The notes below the pieces were generated by a model. It worked only from the letters and a program-made list of their open reading frames with translations, was not told the origin of the DNA and searched no databases. DNA of 64,000 bases, taken from Aselliscus stoliczkanus (taxonomy: Eukaryota; Chordata; Mammalia; Chiroptera; Hipposideridae). Numbering within the stretch: position 1 is the stretch's first letter; every line of letters starts with the position of its first letter. Location of the stretch: NCBI GenBank assembly GCA_033961575.1, contig CM066734.1, positions 79,264,001 to 79,328,000 of the forward strand, in the 5' to 3' direction. Both the position numbers and the translations under genes were made by a program. Below, piece by piece: positions 35,624 to 47,469 of the stretch.

Positions 35624-35942
35624 GGGAGAGTGGGAGCAAGGGGAGATGGTGATGAGGTTTGAGAAAATCTGAGGAAATGACACTGTGAAGAGCAATTGGG
35701 TAGGAAATATTGATAAGTAGGTGGAAAAATAAGAAAGCCAAAAGGAAAAAATCAAATAGCTTCAGAATAAACAAAGCATTGTAAAAGGATGAAATGAAAA
35801 CATAATACACTATGTAGCTATTGTTTGAAAGAGTATTTACATAGTCATAAATTTTACTAAAATTTTCATTTTGCTCACAATTTTGACTAAACCAAAATTG
35901 GAATATAATTAGACAATTGTGATATTGGAAATTGAAAGGAAT

Positions 35943-35944
<2 letters not shown>

Positions 35945-35997
<53 letters not shown>
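35945..35997. repeat. (GT)26 microsatellite
   Basis: Pure GT run ending in CTCTTGTG. Confidence 0.97.
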
Positions 35998-36660
35998 TCT
36001 TGTGAGTTCCCTGATCTCTTTTCATCCCTCTTTCAACTCATATACAAGTTTGATTTAGTTGTTTTTCAAGTATACATGATTTTCTTCATCCCAGTTCCTT
36101 CATCAGCAGTTATTACACCATGCAGTAGTTGTGTATTTATATGTCTATTTCCGTCAGTATGCTGTAAGCCCTTTGAACTTAACTATCTTGGCATAACTTG
36201 TTAATTATCTTAGCATCTGCCATGTGTACCAGATTATCTTTCATACAATGGACCATGATAAATAATTGAAGAATGTGTAAATGAATGAATATATTTTCTT
36301 ATTGTTAGGCTCTCACTTTTTTTTTCAAAACAAAAATGGCATTACATTCCAAGGCTTCAAGTATTATCTACTATAAAGTATATGTAATTAATATTCACTT
36401 CTGAATAGTGTAGTGAATTTGTACACTCTTAAAAGTAACAATTACTTGGACAATTAACATATCCTGAATAAAACTCACCTTGAAATTATATTTAAAAAAT
36501 TAAAAGGTGTCTTTAGTATTACTGAAACTAATTAAAAATAAAACAAAAATAAGAAAAAAAGTTCTGATACTATTCTACCTCTTTTCTCCCTGACAGAAAG
36601 ATAAATAGATAGTAGATAATAGAAGGTTGATAAATGATTAATAGATACATGAAAGATTAG

Positions 36661-36662
36661 AT

Positions 36663-36708
<46 letters not shown>
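36661..36708. repeat. (GATA)12 microsatellite
   Basis: An uninterrupted GATA array of about 12 units, preceded by degenerate AGATA steps from about 36,600. Confidence 0.97.
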
Positions 36709-36719
36709 ATGAATGAAAG

Positions 36720-38712
36720 AAAAAATAGTAAAACAAATAATTTGGGGAGCTTGAAAGCCCATTGCTTTTCACTTTTGTTCCACAGCTCCACCTATTGTAC
36801 CATATTCACATTCTGATCTCAATCTCTCATCTTTACTGAGAAAATGGTTTGATATAGTGGAAATAATCAATGAGCTGTTCAGGAAGACATATTATTAATT
36901 TTCTTAAGTGACGTGAAGCTGCTAAAGCTAATAAGATCAATCATTATATATAAAGTACATTTGTACTTTCTCTAAGTCATTAAAATTGTATCAAGAAAGA
37001 AAAATGAAGTATACTAAATTAATAGGGCAAATACTGTTGAGAAGAAAATGCTATAGAATGAATTTTATCTTTCTTCAATATCAATATAAGATATAATCAT
37101 GAATTGGGTTCTCCAGAAGCAGATACTGAGGTGGAGCATGATGTGCCAAAAATTTTTATAGGACTCAAATCCTGTGAAAGGAAGTAGAGCAAATTACTAA
37201 AAATCAGTCAATCAATCAATGAATCCGATTAAATCACTCAAAAGCAAAATGAAGAAAATAATTTAAAATTTGAATTATAAGAAAAAACTAAATTTTATCA
37301 ACTTCACTTATTCCCTGTTGTCTGTGTTTTTTTTTCAAGCTTATAAGTTTGAAATTAAATATAAAAATTTTTTTGAAAACATATTTTGCCTTAGCGTTGT
37401 ATTAACTAATTAATTAAAAAATAAATGAATAACAAATAATTATTTATTGTTGCAGACTGCACTGGTTATAGCTCACATTAATCATTTAACAACATAATTT
37501 GTCACTACAATGAATAACAAAATTTAGCTGAGAGAATTAATAAATTAGAAGTCATTTTAGATAGGTCTTTCTTAATACATGTATCAAAAACTAAAATAAT
37601 GAGTTTTGCTTCATATATGAAAATACCTCCAACTTTATATCAGTATTTTTACTTTAGGACCTGAGGACTATAACTAATTCTTGTTAATACATAAGAAGCA
37701 GCACACAAGAGACACCTTTAAACTCATCTTTGCATAAGTTATATTTTAGTTGGCTTGATTCTTTGTGTTTTGTTTTTCTCTTCCTGAAATCACATCTTCC
37801 TTTGCTCCTGGGTTATTTCCAACTGTGTTCTGCAGCTGTTGATTCAATTCATGATAAACAATTGATTACACAGATCATAGAACAAGTTAATCAGTCTGGG
37901 ACTTTGGTAATGAAAAATAAAACTCCAGCAAGTTAATATTTCAGTCTTAAATAGAGAAGATATCTAAAACTAATTAAACACTGGTCCCAGTGACAGTGAT
38001 TTAAGCTCTACTCCTGAAACCTTTATGCTCCCTAGAACCTCAGTTTTTATAATGGTAGTGTCAAATTAAATTCCATCTTTTGAATCAGTATAATTGAGCA
38101 CTGTGGAGCAAACGCTACCTTATTAAATCCACCTTGAAATCAAAGTTTAGAAGAAATACAGAATATCATATAAGGATGCATTATCTGACCCAATACTTCC
38201 CTTTTCCTGGGGTAACTAATTACTAATGAGTAATTTTCTTTAGTAAGATAAGTTCTAGGATATATTCAACCCAAGTGTAGGGCATGTTTTCTCAGTAATT
38301 ATTATAAGGAAAAAAAACTTTCATAGAAGCCCCAAGTAGATTTGGATTTCCCTAACCATAATTTCCAGAAATGCTGGGGAAGTGAATATTTAACTTTGCT
38401 TACAGTGGAGGCAGACAGGGAAGAAAGAACTTGGAAATTTGTTTTGGGTTAACTTCTTGTTAGTATCTACTACAGGCAGAAGTATTTCTATAAGTTATTT
38501 GTTTTAAGACACCTAAACCTAACTTAAGTACCATATAGGTACAAGGAATCCAAAGTTATAAATTCAGCTCAAACTAAACCTTGAAGCCAAGTCATGGAAA
38601 GCCTTTCAATATATTATCTCTGCTCTGATCTAATTTATTTTTGTTTTCCTTCATACATTTTACATCCTTCTAATCTTCCTTCTACAGAGCAGACCAAATG
38701 TTGGTCACCTTA
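36720..38712. other. Unassigned AT-rich sequence
   Basis: No exon or nameable repeat. A patch at 37,105-37,190 (GGGTTCTCCAGAAGCAGA) may be an old repeat. Confidence 0.4.
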
Positions 38713-38714
38713 TA

Positions 38715-38929
38715 TTGGGTTTTGAAAAAGTCATGATGTATTTTTTCTGTTTTTTTGTTGCAAAAATGCATAATGACTTTTTTGAACTTTTATTTATTTA
38801 TTTATATATATTTTTTTTGAGGGCAGTGTCACTGGCCCTCACATATGGGACCAAACCGGGGCCGCTGGCTTCCCAAGCCAGCGCTTAACCACCACGCCGG
38901 CCCGCATCATGACTTTTTTGACAACCCAA
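38715..38929. mobile_element. Mariner-type MITE (79 bp), interrupted by a SINE
   Basis: The left end is TTGGGTTTTGAAAAAGTCAT and the right end is ATGACTTTTTTGACAACCCAA. These are inverted relatives of each other, bounded by TA at 38,713-38,714 and 38,930-38,931. Removing the SINE and one copy of its 18-bp target duplication leaves about 79 bp, a size like that of the human MADE1 element. It has no coding capacity. Its termini match those of the full-length mariner at 40,057-41,347, so that family is the probable source of its transposase. Confidence 0.88.
38786..38903 (-). mobile_element. tRNA-derived SINE nested in the MITE
   Basis: The reverse-orientation short form has an (ATTT)n/T tail at about 38,787-38,818, the near-palindrome, B-box region and anticodon-like arm, and ends CGCCGGCCC at 38,903. 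The target duplication is GCATAATGACTTTTTTGA at 38,768-38,785 and GCATCATGACTTTTTTGA at 38,904-38,921, which is 17 of 18 identical. Confidence 0.92.
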
Positions 38930-38931
38930 TA

Positions 38932-39954
38932 ATTTCCAAGATATATTGAGAGTCTCAGTACAAATTTTAAATACTAGAGAAATAGAATTTCATAAGTCCA
39001 TTTATAAGCCAAAAATGTTTAACTCTAGTTGTTCAATTGTGCTAGGGTCAAGAAAATATGCTAACATAACTGTCAGGCTATAAAGCTATTGGATAGGGGG
39101 ATATTTTTCTGTGTTGGCATTTATTAATTTCCATACCTCTCTTATACCTTCCCTAAGTTCATAATCAATTGAAGAATCAAACAGTGCAGTCAAGGAGAAT
39201 GATATTGTATTATTGGTATTGATACCAATAAAGACTGGATTGGAAATTGTGAATTAGTTATGGACAATTATCAAATATTCTTATAATCTCCATGCATGAT
39301 TAAGTGATTGAATTTTGAGCAATCGAACCAAAGATTTTCCATCTACAGAGAAGATATACTCAATTTAGAATGCTTATTTTCCATTTTTATTGTCTCATTA
39401 CTAGGAATAGAAGGAACAATTAGCTTCCAGATTTACTTCTAGAAGGGGCCAGATTGTGTGGTATGAATCTTATGGAAGAAGAAACAGAATAGAAGTTCTA
39501 GTTTTCATATGGAAAGATACAAAGAGAATGAGACAAAGAGTAAGATGTGAGAGAAACTGGAGAGAGGTTTTCAAAATCTTAATCAGACAACTTCCTTCTT
39601 CCTTCTTTAGCATACAGTGTGTTAAACAATGTAAAGAGTCATGAGATGTGTTCTCGCCAATACAAGTGTTGGGCCAGACAAGACTAATTTCACAAGAAAA
39701 AAAGAAAAAAAGTCCCCTTTACCAAAGAAGGCAAAATCATATAAGGCCAAGTTCAGACTAACTAAAGTCAATGAATGCACTTGATTGTCAAGAGTATGAA
39801 TCACAGGAGGAAGGGTTATGCAGAAAACAACTGTTCAGCTTCAATAGTGTCAGTGAAGGGAGGACAGCTTTCTTTGTAAATGCATAGTATACCAGTCAAG
39901 GTATTGACCACATTCTGTTACTCTTTCTGGCAAAGTCAAAGATCATTGTCCCAT
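38932..39954. other. Unassigned AT-rich sequence
   Basis: No feature supported. Confidence 0.45.
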
Positions 39955-40056
39955 AGAAATGAAGTTTCTATATCCAATCACCTACTGAAGGACACTTTGG
40001 TTGTTTCTATATCTTGGTCACTATAAATAATGCTGCAATGAACATTGGAGTACATA

Positions 40057-41347
40057 TTGGGTTGTCGAAAAAGTAATGATGTATGTTTGCAACAGATGAC
40101 ACGAATTCATTTTTGAAAGTACTAGAGTCATTCGCATCTATGTTATTGCTATGTCATTTCACAGCTGACAGTTCTAGCTTCATTCTAAAAAAAATTAAGC
40201 GATTTGGTTGAGTTTTGGAGATTTTACAACAAGTTGAAGATGGAAGACCAAACTATGCATTTTTGCCATATTTTACTCTTTTACTTCCATAAAGGGAAGA
40301 ATGCGCATAAAGCTTGTGAAAAGTTGCATAAGGTTTATGGTGACAATGCTCTACAAGAACGTCAGTGTCAATGATGGTTCACGAAATTCCATGCTAGTGA
40401 TTTTGATCTCAATGATGCTCCTCTGTTAGGGAGGCCCACTGAGGTTGATGACGACAAAATAAAGGCATTGATCGAGTCAAACCCACATTACATTACAAGA
40501 GAGAATGCAGAAATATTGAACATACATCATTCAAGCATTCATGACCACCTGTAGAAGCTGGGATATGTAAGCAAGCTGGATATTTGGGTTCCGCATGAAC
40601 TCAAAGAAGTTCATTTGACAGTGCATACATACATTTGCAATATGCTCATTAAATGTGAGGAAAACGATCATTTTTTGAAGTGACTGGTAACTGGTGATGA
40701 GAAGTGGATTGTTTACAACAATGTGGTTCACAAATGGTCTTGGTCCTGATGTGATGATTCACCTCAAATGACATAAAAAGCAGACATTCATCAGAGGAAG
40801 GTTGTGCTCTCAGGGTGGTGGGATTTTAAAGGTGTCTTGCGTTTCGAGCTCCTACCAAGGAACCAAACAATCAATTTGAATGTGTGCTGTCAGCAATTGT
40901 ACAGTTTGAATGAATCCATCATCCAGAAACATCCAGAGCTTGTTAATTTTAAGAGTTGTGTTCCATTGCTACAACACGAGACCACACACAAGTTTGATCA
41001 TCCGTCAAAAATTATTGGAGCTTGGATGGGATGATGTGTTGCCACATGCATCATACTCGCCTGACTGCGCCATCAGACTTCCACTTGTTTTGCTCTCTTC
41101 AAAACTCCTTGTGTGGCATAACATTCAATTCAGATGAGGTTTTAAATCAGTACCTTGTTCAGTTTTTCACAAATAAAGACAGGTCCTTCAATGAACAACG
41201 AATTATGAAGCTCACTGAAAGATGGCAAAATGTTAGGTTATCAAGGAAAAGGGGCAATATATCATTGATTGATCTTTGTTCTTTATATAAATAAATGAAC
41301 TTTGAAAATCACAGACAAAATGCATCATGACTTTTCCGGCAACCCAA
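40057..41347 (+). mobile_element. Full-length mariner element (1,291 bp)
   Basis: Terminal inverted repeats TTGGGTTGTCGAAAAAGT and, at the right, ACTTTTCCGGCAACCCAA are bounded by the TA target dinucleotide at 40,055-40,056 and 41,348-41,349. The length is that of intact mariners (about 1.3 kb). A dead transposase gene fills the interior on the plus strand. The element lies at the point where the surrounding L1 changes orientation. Confidence 0.95.
40195..41290 (+). pseudogene. Mariner transposase pseudogene
   Basis: Readable pieces in order: an N-terminal helix-turn-helix-type region with FHKGKNAHKACEKLHKVYGD (from about 40,280), then the linker-like GRPTEVDDDKIKALIE and IHHSSIHDHL. After that come WVPHEL, the catalytic-block motif VTGDEKW (about 40,690) and a degraded HDNxRPH-type block read as CYNTRPHTS near 40,965, where the second catalytic aspartate is gone. 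The YSPD block follows near 41,058, and the C-terminal IMKLTERWQ near 41,205. In-frame stops at about 40,372, 40,552 and 40,680, plus frameshifts, abolish a full protein. In life such enzymes cut and paste the element at TA sites through a DD34D catalytic triad. Confidence 0.9.
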
Positions 41348-42954
41348 TATATACACAATGGAATACTACTCTGCTATAATAAAAGATGAAATAGTGCCAT
41401 TTGCGACAACATGGATGGATCTTGAGATTATTATGCTAAGCGAAATAAATCAGACAGAAAAAGTTGAGAACCATAAGAGTAAAGTAGGATGGGATATAAA
41501 ATTGAAAGCAACAAAGGAACAAGTCAAACAAATAAAGAAAGAAAGACTCCTAGACACAGACACAGTTTAGTGGTTACTAGAGGGTAAGGGGTGAGGGGGC
41601 AGTAGATGAGGGTAAAGGGATCAAATATATGATGATGGAAGGAGATCTGACTCTGGGTGGTGAGCACACAATGTATATATAGTTGATGTATTATAAATTG
41701 TACACTTGAAACCTATATAATTTTACTAACCATTGTCACCCCAATAAATTTAATTTTTAAAAAAAGAAATGAAGGTCTTATAGCAGTATGAGTGATATGT
41801 TAAAAACCAGAACATTTTGCAAGGTGATTAAAGTAATATATATTCGAAGTTAGGAAGTTGTGGTTGCAGTGAAACCAGAAATGAAAGGGTAGCTTTAAAA
41901 GACAGAAATAAGAAATTTTAAAACAAACATAAAAGTGTATTACCCTTTCATTTGAAACCAAAAATGATCATATATACCTACAAAATCCTCCAGTGATTAT
42001 CTTCAAAATAACATTCCTAATATTAATCATTTGTAATTTGCTTATTTCCCAAGGAGTTATTCAGATAATTGAATTAGCAAATTTCTCAGGACTTTTAGGT
42101 TTCTAGGAATTATACTTAATATTTTAAAAGTGGAAATTTGAATGTTAGGACAGTAGATATAATTTAAAAATTAAAAGTAAAAATAAAAATGGCAGAGTAT
42201 TTTCTTTGGAAACCATTTGGACATGAATGGATGAATAATTATTAGAGCAAGAACTAGGATCAATCATGTCACATTCATCTATTGACTGTCAATCTGCATT
42301 AAGAGTGTCTCCAATATAGTTTGTTATCTTGAATGTTGATTCAGCATTTATATGTAGTCCTGATCCCAAATCACTTCTGTTAAAGCAAAATTGATTTTGG
42401 ATTTACCTTTATGTAAAAGAAACATGAGATTAGTTTCAGTGAATAATCCTGCTTTTCCACATGTCATCCTGCTCTCAAGGCAGGTCTCTTACTAAAACCA
42501 TGCCAAATCTTAGAGTAGTCAATTTTTAATTTTTAAGGTTTTACTTTAAGTTCAAAATAAGCTTTTTCAAGTAATGATTGTTCTATGACATAGAACTAGC
42601 TATGAAATTTCTAGGGCAAAGATTGGATTCATTTAATCTTTTCTTACTTCAAATGTCTAATGTTTAAATTCCCAATTCAGGATTATGCCTAAAGCAATGC
42701 CAGTTTACCTAGTAGCTAAATAAAATATGCATTCAGTCCTACCAACCCCTAAATACCTAAGTTACATAGTGTATGAAGTTAAAAGGAAGTGATAAACTAG
42801 AGGATAATATAACATGTGTAACAAAGATTCATAACATGTATGTGTTTGTGTGTGTATATATAACAAAGTAATTAAAAAGAATAAAACACTGATTGAATTT
42901 GGAAAAAAGGAACTAAACAGCAAGTTCACTAGAGAAATAACAACTGCATCTAAA

Positions 42955-43035
42955 GTATTGAGCTCTTACTATGGATCAGGAGCTATGCTAATCACTTAAC
43001 CTCATATAATCCTCAAATAACCTATTATTACTACT
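42955..43035 (-). mobile_element. MIR fragment
   Basis: GAGCTCTTACTATGGATCAGGAGCTATGCTAATCACTTAACCTCATATAATCC resembles, with divergence, the reverse complement of the MIR 3' half (the 'increase in size, decrease in cutoff' consensus TGCTAAGTGCTTTACATAxATTATCTCATTTAATCC). Short and weak. Confidence 0.5.
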
Positions 43036-43077
43036 AGTAATAATATATGACATACCACTAGTATTATTACTAATACT

Positions 43078-43104
43078 ATTAATATACTCATGTAGTATAT
43101 TAAT
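43078..43104. repeat. Perfect 11-bp hairpin
   Basis: ATTAATATACT and AGTATATTAAT are exact inverted copies separated by CATGT. The preceding 60 bases are also rich in ACTAGTAATA-type inverted motifs. Confidence 0.9.
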
Positions 43105-43789
43105 AAAACTGCAAAAGGTAATATATTTTTATTCTTACAAGGTACTTAAAAATAACAAAAATATTTAAAAATAAGATTTCACTATTATCACCCACCCATT
43201 TGACAAAACACAAAAATAACTGAATCTCATTTTGAGGTAAATTTTGCATATGAGAAAAATATTCCTTGATATTCATTGTTTTAGAACTATATAAACTTTC
43301 TGGTGTCCAATTTGAATAAGTAATAAAAATGGGCAGAGTGTGCATATAACACTCATAAATATTTGTCAAAGCAAGAGATTATGTTTGGAGGTAAAAATTC
43401 CCATGAAAATGTTAATTCTGAGATATTTACATATTTTTAATGTGGAAAATAGGAGATTTGAGATAGCCTCCATTTAGTAGAATCTTCCCTTAGCTTACCA
43501 TTATGTCAGTATCTTCATAGAAAATATTTTCTTGATTAAAATATTACGAACTACAGAGAAAAATCAATTAGCCATTAAATGAAAGTTTAATGAATATTGC
43601 TGCAAGTTTTATAAAGAAATAATTAGATCAAGAATAGACTAATAAAACATAGGCCAAAAATAATAATTATACCATATTTGAGGGAAAAAAGCATTTTTCA
43701 GAAAAATAACTGAAGTAGTATTAAAGACATTTATGGCTAAGAAAATGATTAAAGTACATGACTATGTGCCAAGAATAATTATATATATT

Positions 43790-44242
43790 TTTTTTTTTTT
43801 TTTTTTTTTTAAAGATTTTATTGGGGAATTGGTGGAGGGGAACAGCGTTGGGGAATTGTGGAAGGGGAACAGACAAGTTGCTGTCTTTTTGTTCTTCAGT
43901 TTAGTTGCGGAGGATGTTGCTTCACTGTTGGTACCGTCATTGTGCTCTTCCCGGATGAGGCAGATGGGTCGCTGGCCTATGGATGTCGCTCACCCCGGCT
44001 ATTGGCAGCTCACGCTGGCTGCCAGCCGCTCATGCTGGCTGCCGGCCACTCACTGTAGCCCATGCCAGCCCACTGCAGCAGGGGCTGCAGCCCACACCAT
44101 CACCGGGGCTCGCACAGCCCAGCTCCAGGTGGAGCTGTTGTTAGCTGTAGAGGGCAGTGTCACTGGCCCTCATGTGGGATCCGAACCGGGGCTGCTGGCA
44201 TCCCAAAACCAGCACTTAACCAATGCGCCACTTGGCCGGCCC
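43790..44242 (-). mobile_element. Composite SINE, copy 4
   Basis: The T tract and AAAGATTTTATTGGGG are followed by the tail segment, here lacking the CTGGCCCAT-type stretch near 43,925. Four 20-bp units (about 43,986-44,058), the CAGCTCCA..TGGAGCTG inverted repeat and the near-palindrome come next, with a tRNA head ending GGCCGGCCC at 44,242. The target-site duplication is unclear because of the T- and TA-rich flank. Confidence 0.91.
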
Positions 44243-44859
44243 TCTGCTTATATTTTGATGATCAGAAAACAAACATGAAGAATTATAAATTTGGCTTTCG
44301 TGTAAATATGTAAATGCATGGTATTACAATTTTTAAAAAGAATTGAATTTTTAAAATGCTTTTTGATAGAAATATTTTATGTTTTCCAGAATAATAAAAC
44401 AATCATTGACAACTAAAATAAATATTTTTAAAATGTAATTTAAAATATTTCAGTTCTATGTTTCACTATCAAAAGTATCCTGGGTTGGATCATTAATTAT
44501 ATGGTAGATCACCCCACCAAGTAACAGTGATATGCTCCTGTCACTTCAACCTTGCAGTATGTAATGTGACATGAGGAGTCCACAATGAACATTAGTAAAA
44601 TTATATAAATAAATATGATAGTTGTTTTACAGGTGTGTTTAAAAACATATTCAGATATGTAAACCAGTTATTGGAAAGCATACTTTAAAAATGTTTTACT
44701 CTTTGAGACATCCTATTTTAGTAGAACAATAGAAGTCCACTGGCCAATAGAAACAGTAATTATTTAGGCATAAATTGATGATACATTATCCCAGAACTAG
44801 ACTGAACTCAACTGTGATATAACAACCACTTGCACCTATAGGACATTCTACAGTTTACA

Positions 44860-45005
44860 CATTTTAGCTACACCCTCCTTGATTTGACTGTCACAACTCT
44901 GTAGAAGGCAAAACACGTTTGCCTCATCTTTTACAGGAAAGGAAATTGAGATGAAGTTTCAGCAACTTAGTCAAGATCAGTGTTGAGCTGGATTTTAGCT
45001 TTGGT
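44860..45005 (-). mobile_element. MIR fragment
   Basis: TTTTACAGGAAAGGAAATTGAGATGAAGTTTCAGCAACTTAGTCAAGATCAGTG matches the reverse complement of the MIR core (the TTTACAGATGAGGAAACTGAGG segment) in diverged form. Confidence 0.65.
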
Positions 45006-45789
45006 CTTTTTCTAAATTCATTGGCTATGTCTTTACAACACATAATTTCTCATTATTCCCTAACAGTTAAACAGAGAAAGTTTTCAATCTTTCTAACACC
45101 TCTAAGTTATAGTTTTTGAACTTGTGACTCATGGTTTCATCTTGCAGGCAGAAATTTCCTATTAAAACACAGATGGGTAACAACAGCAATTAAAATACTT
45201 TTTCTGGCCTCTTGAAATTCCCTAGGTGTCTCCTTTTATTAGCATATTTACAGCTACTTAAAACGCTTAAACAATGGAATCTTTTGAGAATTCTATGTCA
45301 TTGGGATAGACATACAAAAAAAAATTTTTAATTTTGTCGTTTAAAATATGATTTATTTGACAACATTGCCATTCTATATAAAACTAAATTAATGTATGGC
45401 ACAACTATGGTATGAGGACCAGTATTGTTTTTGAATGCCCTATTCATCCTTTTTCCATCTTGAGGGAATCTTGAGCTGTAAGATCAGCCCAGTTATTGTC
45501 TACGGGACCAATTTGATCATCTACCCAAAGGATATAGCAGATGTTTTACAATCTGGGCCTTATTTTAAAATATTGTTTCTAGCATCATATAGCCTTGCTT
45601 CATTTGCCTTGAATTGTGTGATTTACATCTGATTGTGTGGTTTTCACTTCATTGGCCTGTTCTAGAACTACTTGTCCTTGTTTTTGTTGTTGATTTTTCC
45701 ACTTTGTAACCTGATTTTTCAGAATCCCCCTAATTTGTCAAGTTACACTTTCAAATGATTATATTTAAGTTCTGGGGTATGTATGTATA

Positions 45790-45820
45790 CACACACAACA
45801 CACACACACAAACACACACG
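45790..45820. repeat. Imperfect (CA)n microsatellite
   Basis: Short CA runs interrupted by AA. Confidence 0.85.
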
Positions 45821-45949
45821 GTAAATGAATAAAGCTGATATGTATGTATAATGTAAGCCATTCAAATAATAAAGATAATGGCATAAATTCAATGATGAAA
45901 GCAGCAGAAAGTGTTTATCATCTGACTTGCTCTTTGTCTTTGATTTTAA

Positions 45950-46165
45950 AGTAATAGCTTCATGCCAGGTATTCTTCTATGTGCTTCACACAGATTAGAT
46001 ATTTTAGTATTCACAATAACCCAGTAAGGCAAGTGCTATTGTTCTGAATTAGCAGAAAAGAAAATGGAGGCATGAAACGTTAAATATATCTGCAACGTTA
46101 CATTTCTAATAAATTGCACAACTGTGATTTGCAGCCAAGGAGTGTGACTCCAGAGTCAGGGAATC
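45950..46165 (-). mobile_element. MIR element, nearly full length
   Basis: ATGCCAGGTATTCTTCTATGTGCTTCACA begins the match. AACCCAGTAAGGCAAGTGCTATT, then GAAAATGGAGGCATGAAACG and a GACTCCAGAGTC end follow in the order expected for the reverse complement of MIR. Divergence is high, as expected for a pre-placental SINE. Confidence 0.75.
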
Positions 46166-47469
46166 TCTTAATCTCTAATCTATATGAATTCTAATCTGAA
46201 AGTAACTACTTCTTTGTGAACATTTCCTATCAGTAAGGATCAAAATTAGTACCCATTGCCATGGAATCTAGTTGTGCCTACACATTCTCTATGGTCACAC
46301 TTCCTTCTCATTCAGAAGATTAATTAATTAATTAGTATCTTTCCCTAACTGAAGCCTGCAATTAATCAGATCTAACTTTTATAATAGTAAATTTGCATTT
46401 CTGATATGACTTTTCTTTTAATAGTGTCACACTCCTTTTTTCAATAAAACTTAAACATAACAAGGCCACTTGATAAACAATTAGAATCTAATTTCTGTAT
46501 GCATCTTTATTTAGCTTTAAGTATAAATTATTATTATTTATGCTTTATTGCTTAGATAATATTGTTTTGCAAATGTATGGGTACATTCAATCCTATTGAA
46601 TAACTTCTCTAACATCTTTTTATGTTTTTCTGGCTTCTAACAAGACTACCTTGAATGATGATTCATGAACATTGAAGAAACCTGCACTATGCATACAGAA
46701 GTCATGTTCTCTTCATAGCATATCATTGTGCTTTATAAATACTCATTGTGACACTTTCACTATCCAACATGATCTCAGTGGGGAGAGTTGTGTTATGGAT
46801 ATGTGATACCCCCACTTGATTTTGAAGGTTGATCTCTTTTGGTTTTGATAGAACACTTTATAACATGTATTAGAAAGTTTATTGAACATGATTTTATCTT
46901 TCTTTCTTAACTAACATGAGAATAGTAGTAGTATCTGGTATTATCCATGATGCTATGCTGTGATATCTTCACAGGACCCTGAATGGCTCTGGGCTCAGCT
47001 TTTCATTTCATTCAAAGCCTCAGGGCACTTGTGTTCCTTTAACAGTGGTTTCTTCTCTGAATTCGTTGAGATCTCTAGTCTTTTCTTCCATCACTCAGCA
47101 TCTTGGTTTAGTCTGCTGTTCAAGATCCTCAGCTGTTCTAATGGTAATCTTTTACTTTTTCTTCTCTCTGTATTTTCTCTTCTTTTCACTCTAGGTTTCT
47201 ATTTCCTTCTTTACCAAACTTGAATTTACTGGAAAAAACTTTGACTACCTCTAACTCAATATTTAATGAAATTGAGATGATGAGGAGTTTGTGAAAATGT
47301 TCCAGGGCTATGAGCTCTATAAAATTACCAAGTCAGTGGTTTAACTGCCTTTCTGCTGCCAGTAGCTCTTCTCACCTTACTATGGATAACATGTAACCCA
47401 CCTGGCCATAGGCTTGATTTGAAAACTTTCTTGTTCATGGCTCCAAGTCACTAGTTTTTCTCTGTAAAT

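Larger units (their letters stand above)
39965..41764 (+). mobile_element. Twin-primed L1, copy 2, carrying a mariner at the inversion junction
   Basis: The left arm (39,965-40,054) is antisense L1 ORF2 C-terminal sequence (GGACACTTTGGTTGTTTCTATATC). The right arm (41,350-41,764) is sense: its translation at 41,358 starts MEYYSAIIKDEIVPFATTW, then 3' UTR, then CACCCCAATAAATTTAA and an A-rich tail. A 10-bp duplication AGAAATGAAG lies at 39,955-39,964 and 41,765-41,774. Without the 1.29-kb mariner the L1 is only about 510 bp. Its 3' UTR is the same subfamily as the twin-primed copy at 28,986. Confidence 0.9.
41775..43780. other. Mostly unassigned AT-rich sequence
   Basis: Apart from a MIR fragment near 42,955-43,035 and a perfect hairpin at 43,078-43,104, no feature is recognisable. 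Confidence 0.45.

Noticed and set aside
36661..36708. CRISPR-like regular repetition at GATA, TATC, TA and GT arrays
   Set aside because: These are simple tandem repeats without spacers, in eukaryotic DNA.
37105..37190. Possible LTR or DNA transposon piece beginning GGGTTCTCCAGAAGCAGA
   Set aside because: Too short and diverged; no terminal repeats are visible.
43733..44278. 181-codon plus-strand open frame
   Set aside because: It lies antisense through a composite SINE and its T tract, and the same peptide pattern recurs in the other copies. It is repeat-derived, not a gene.
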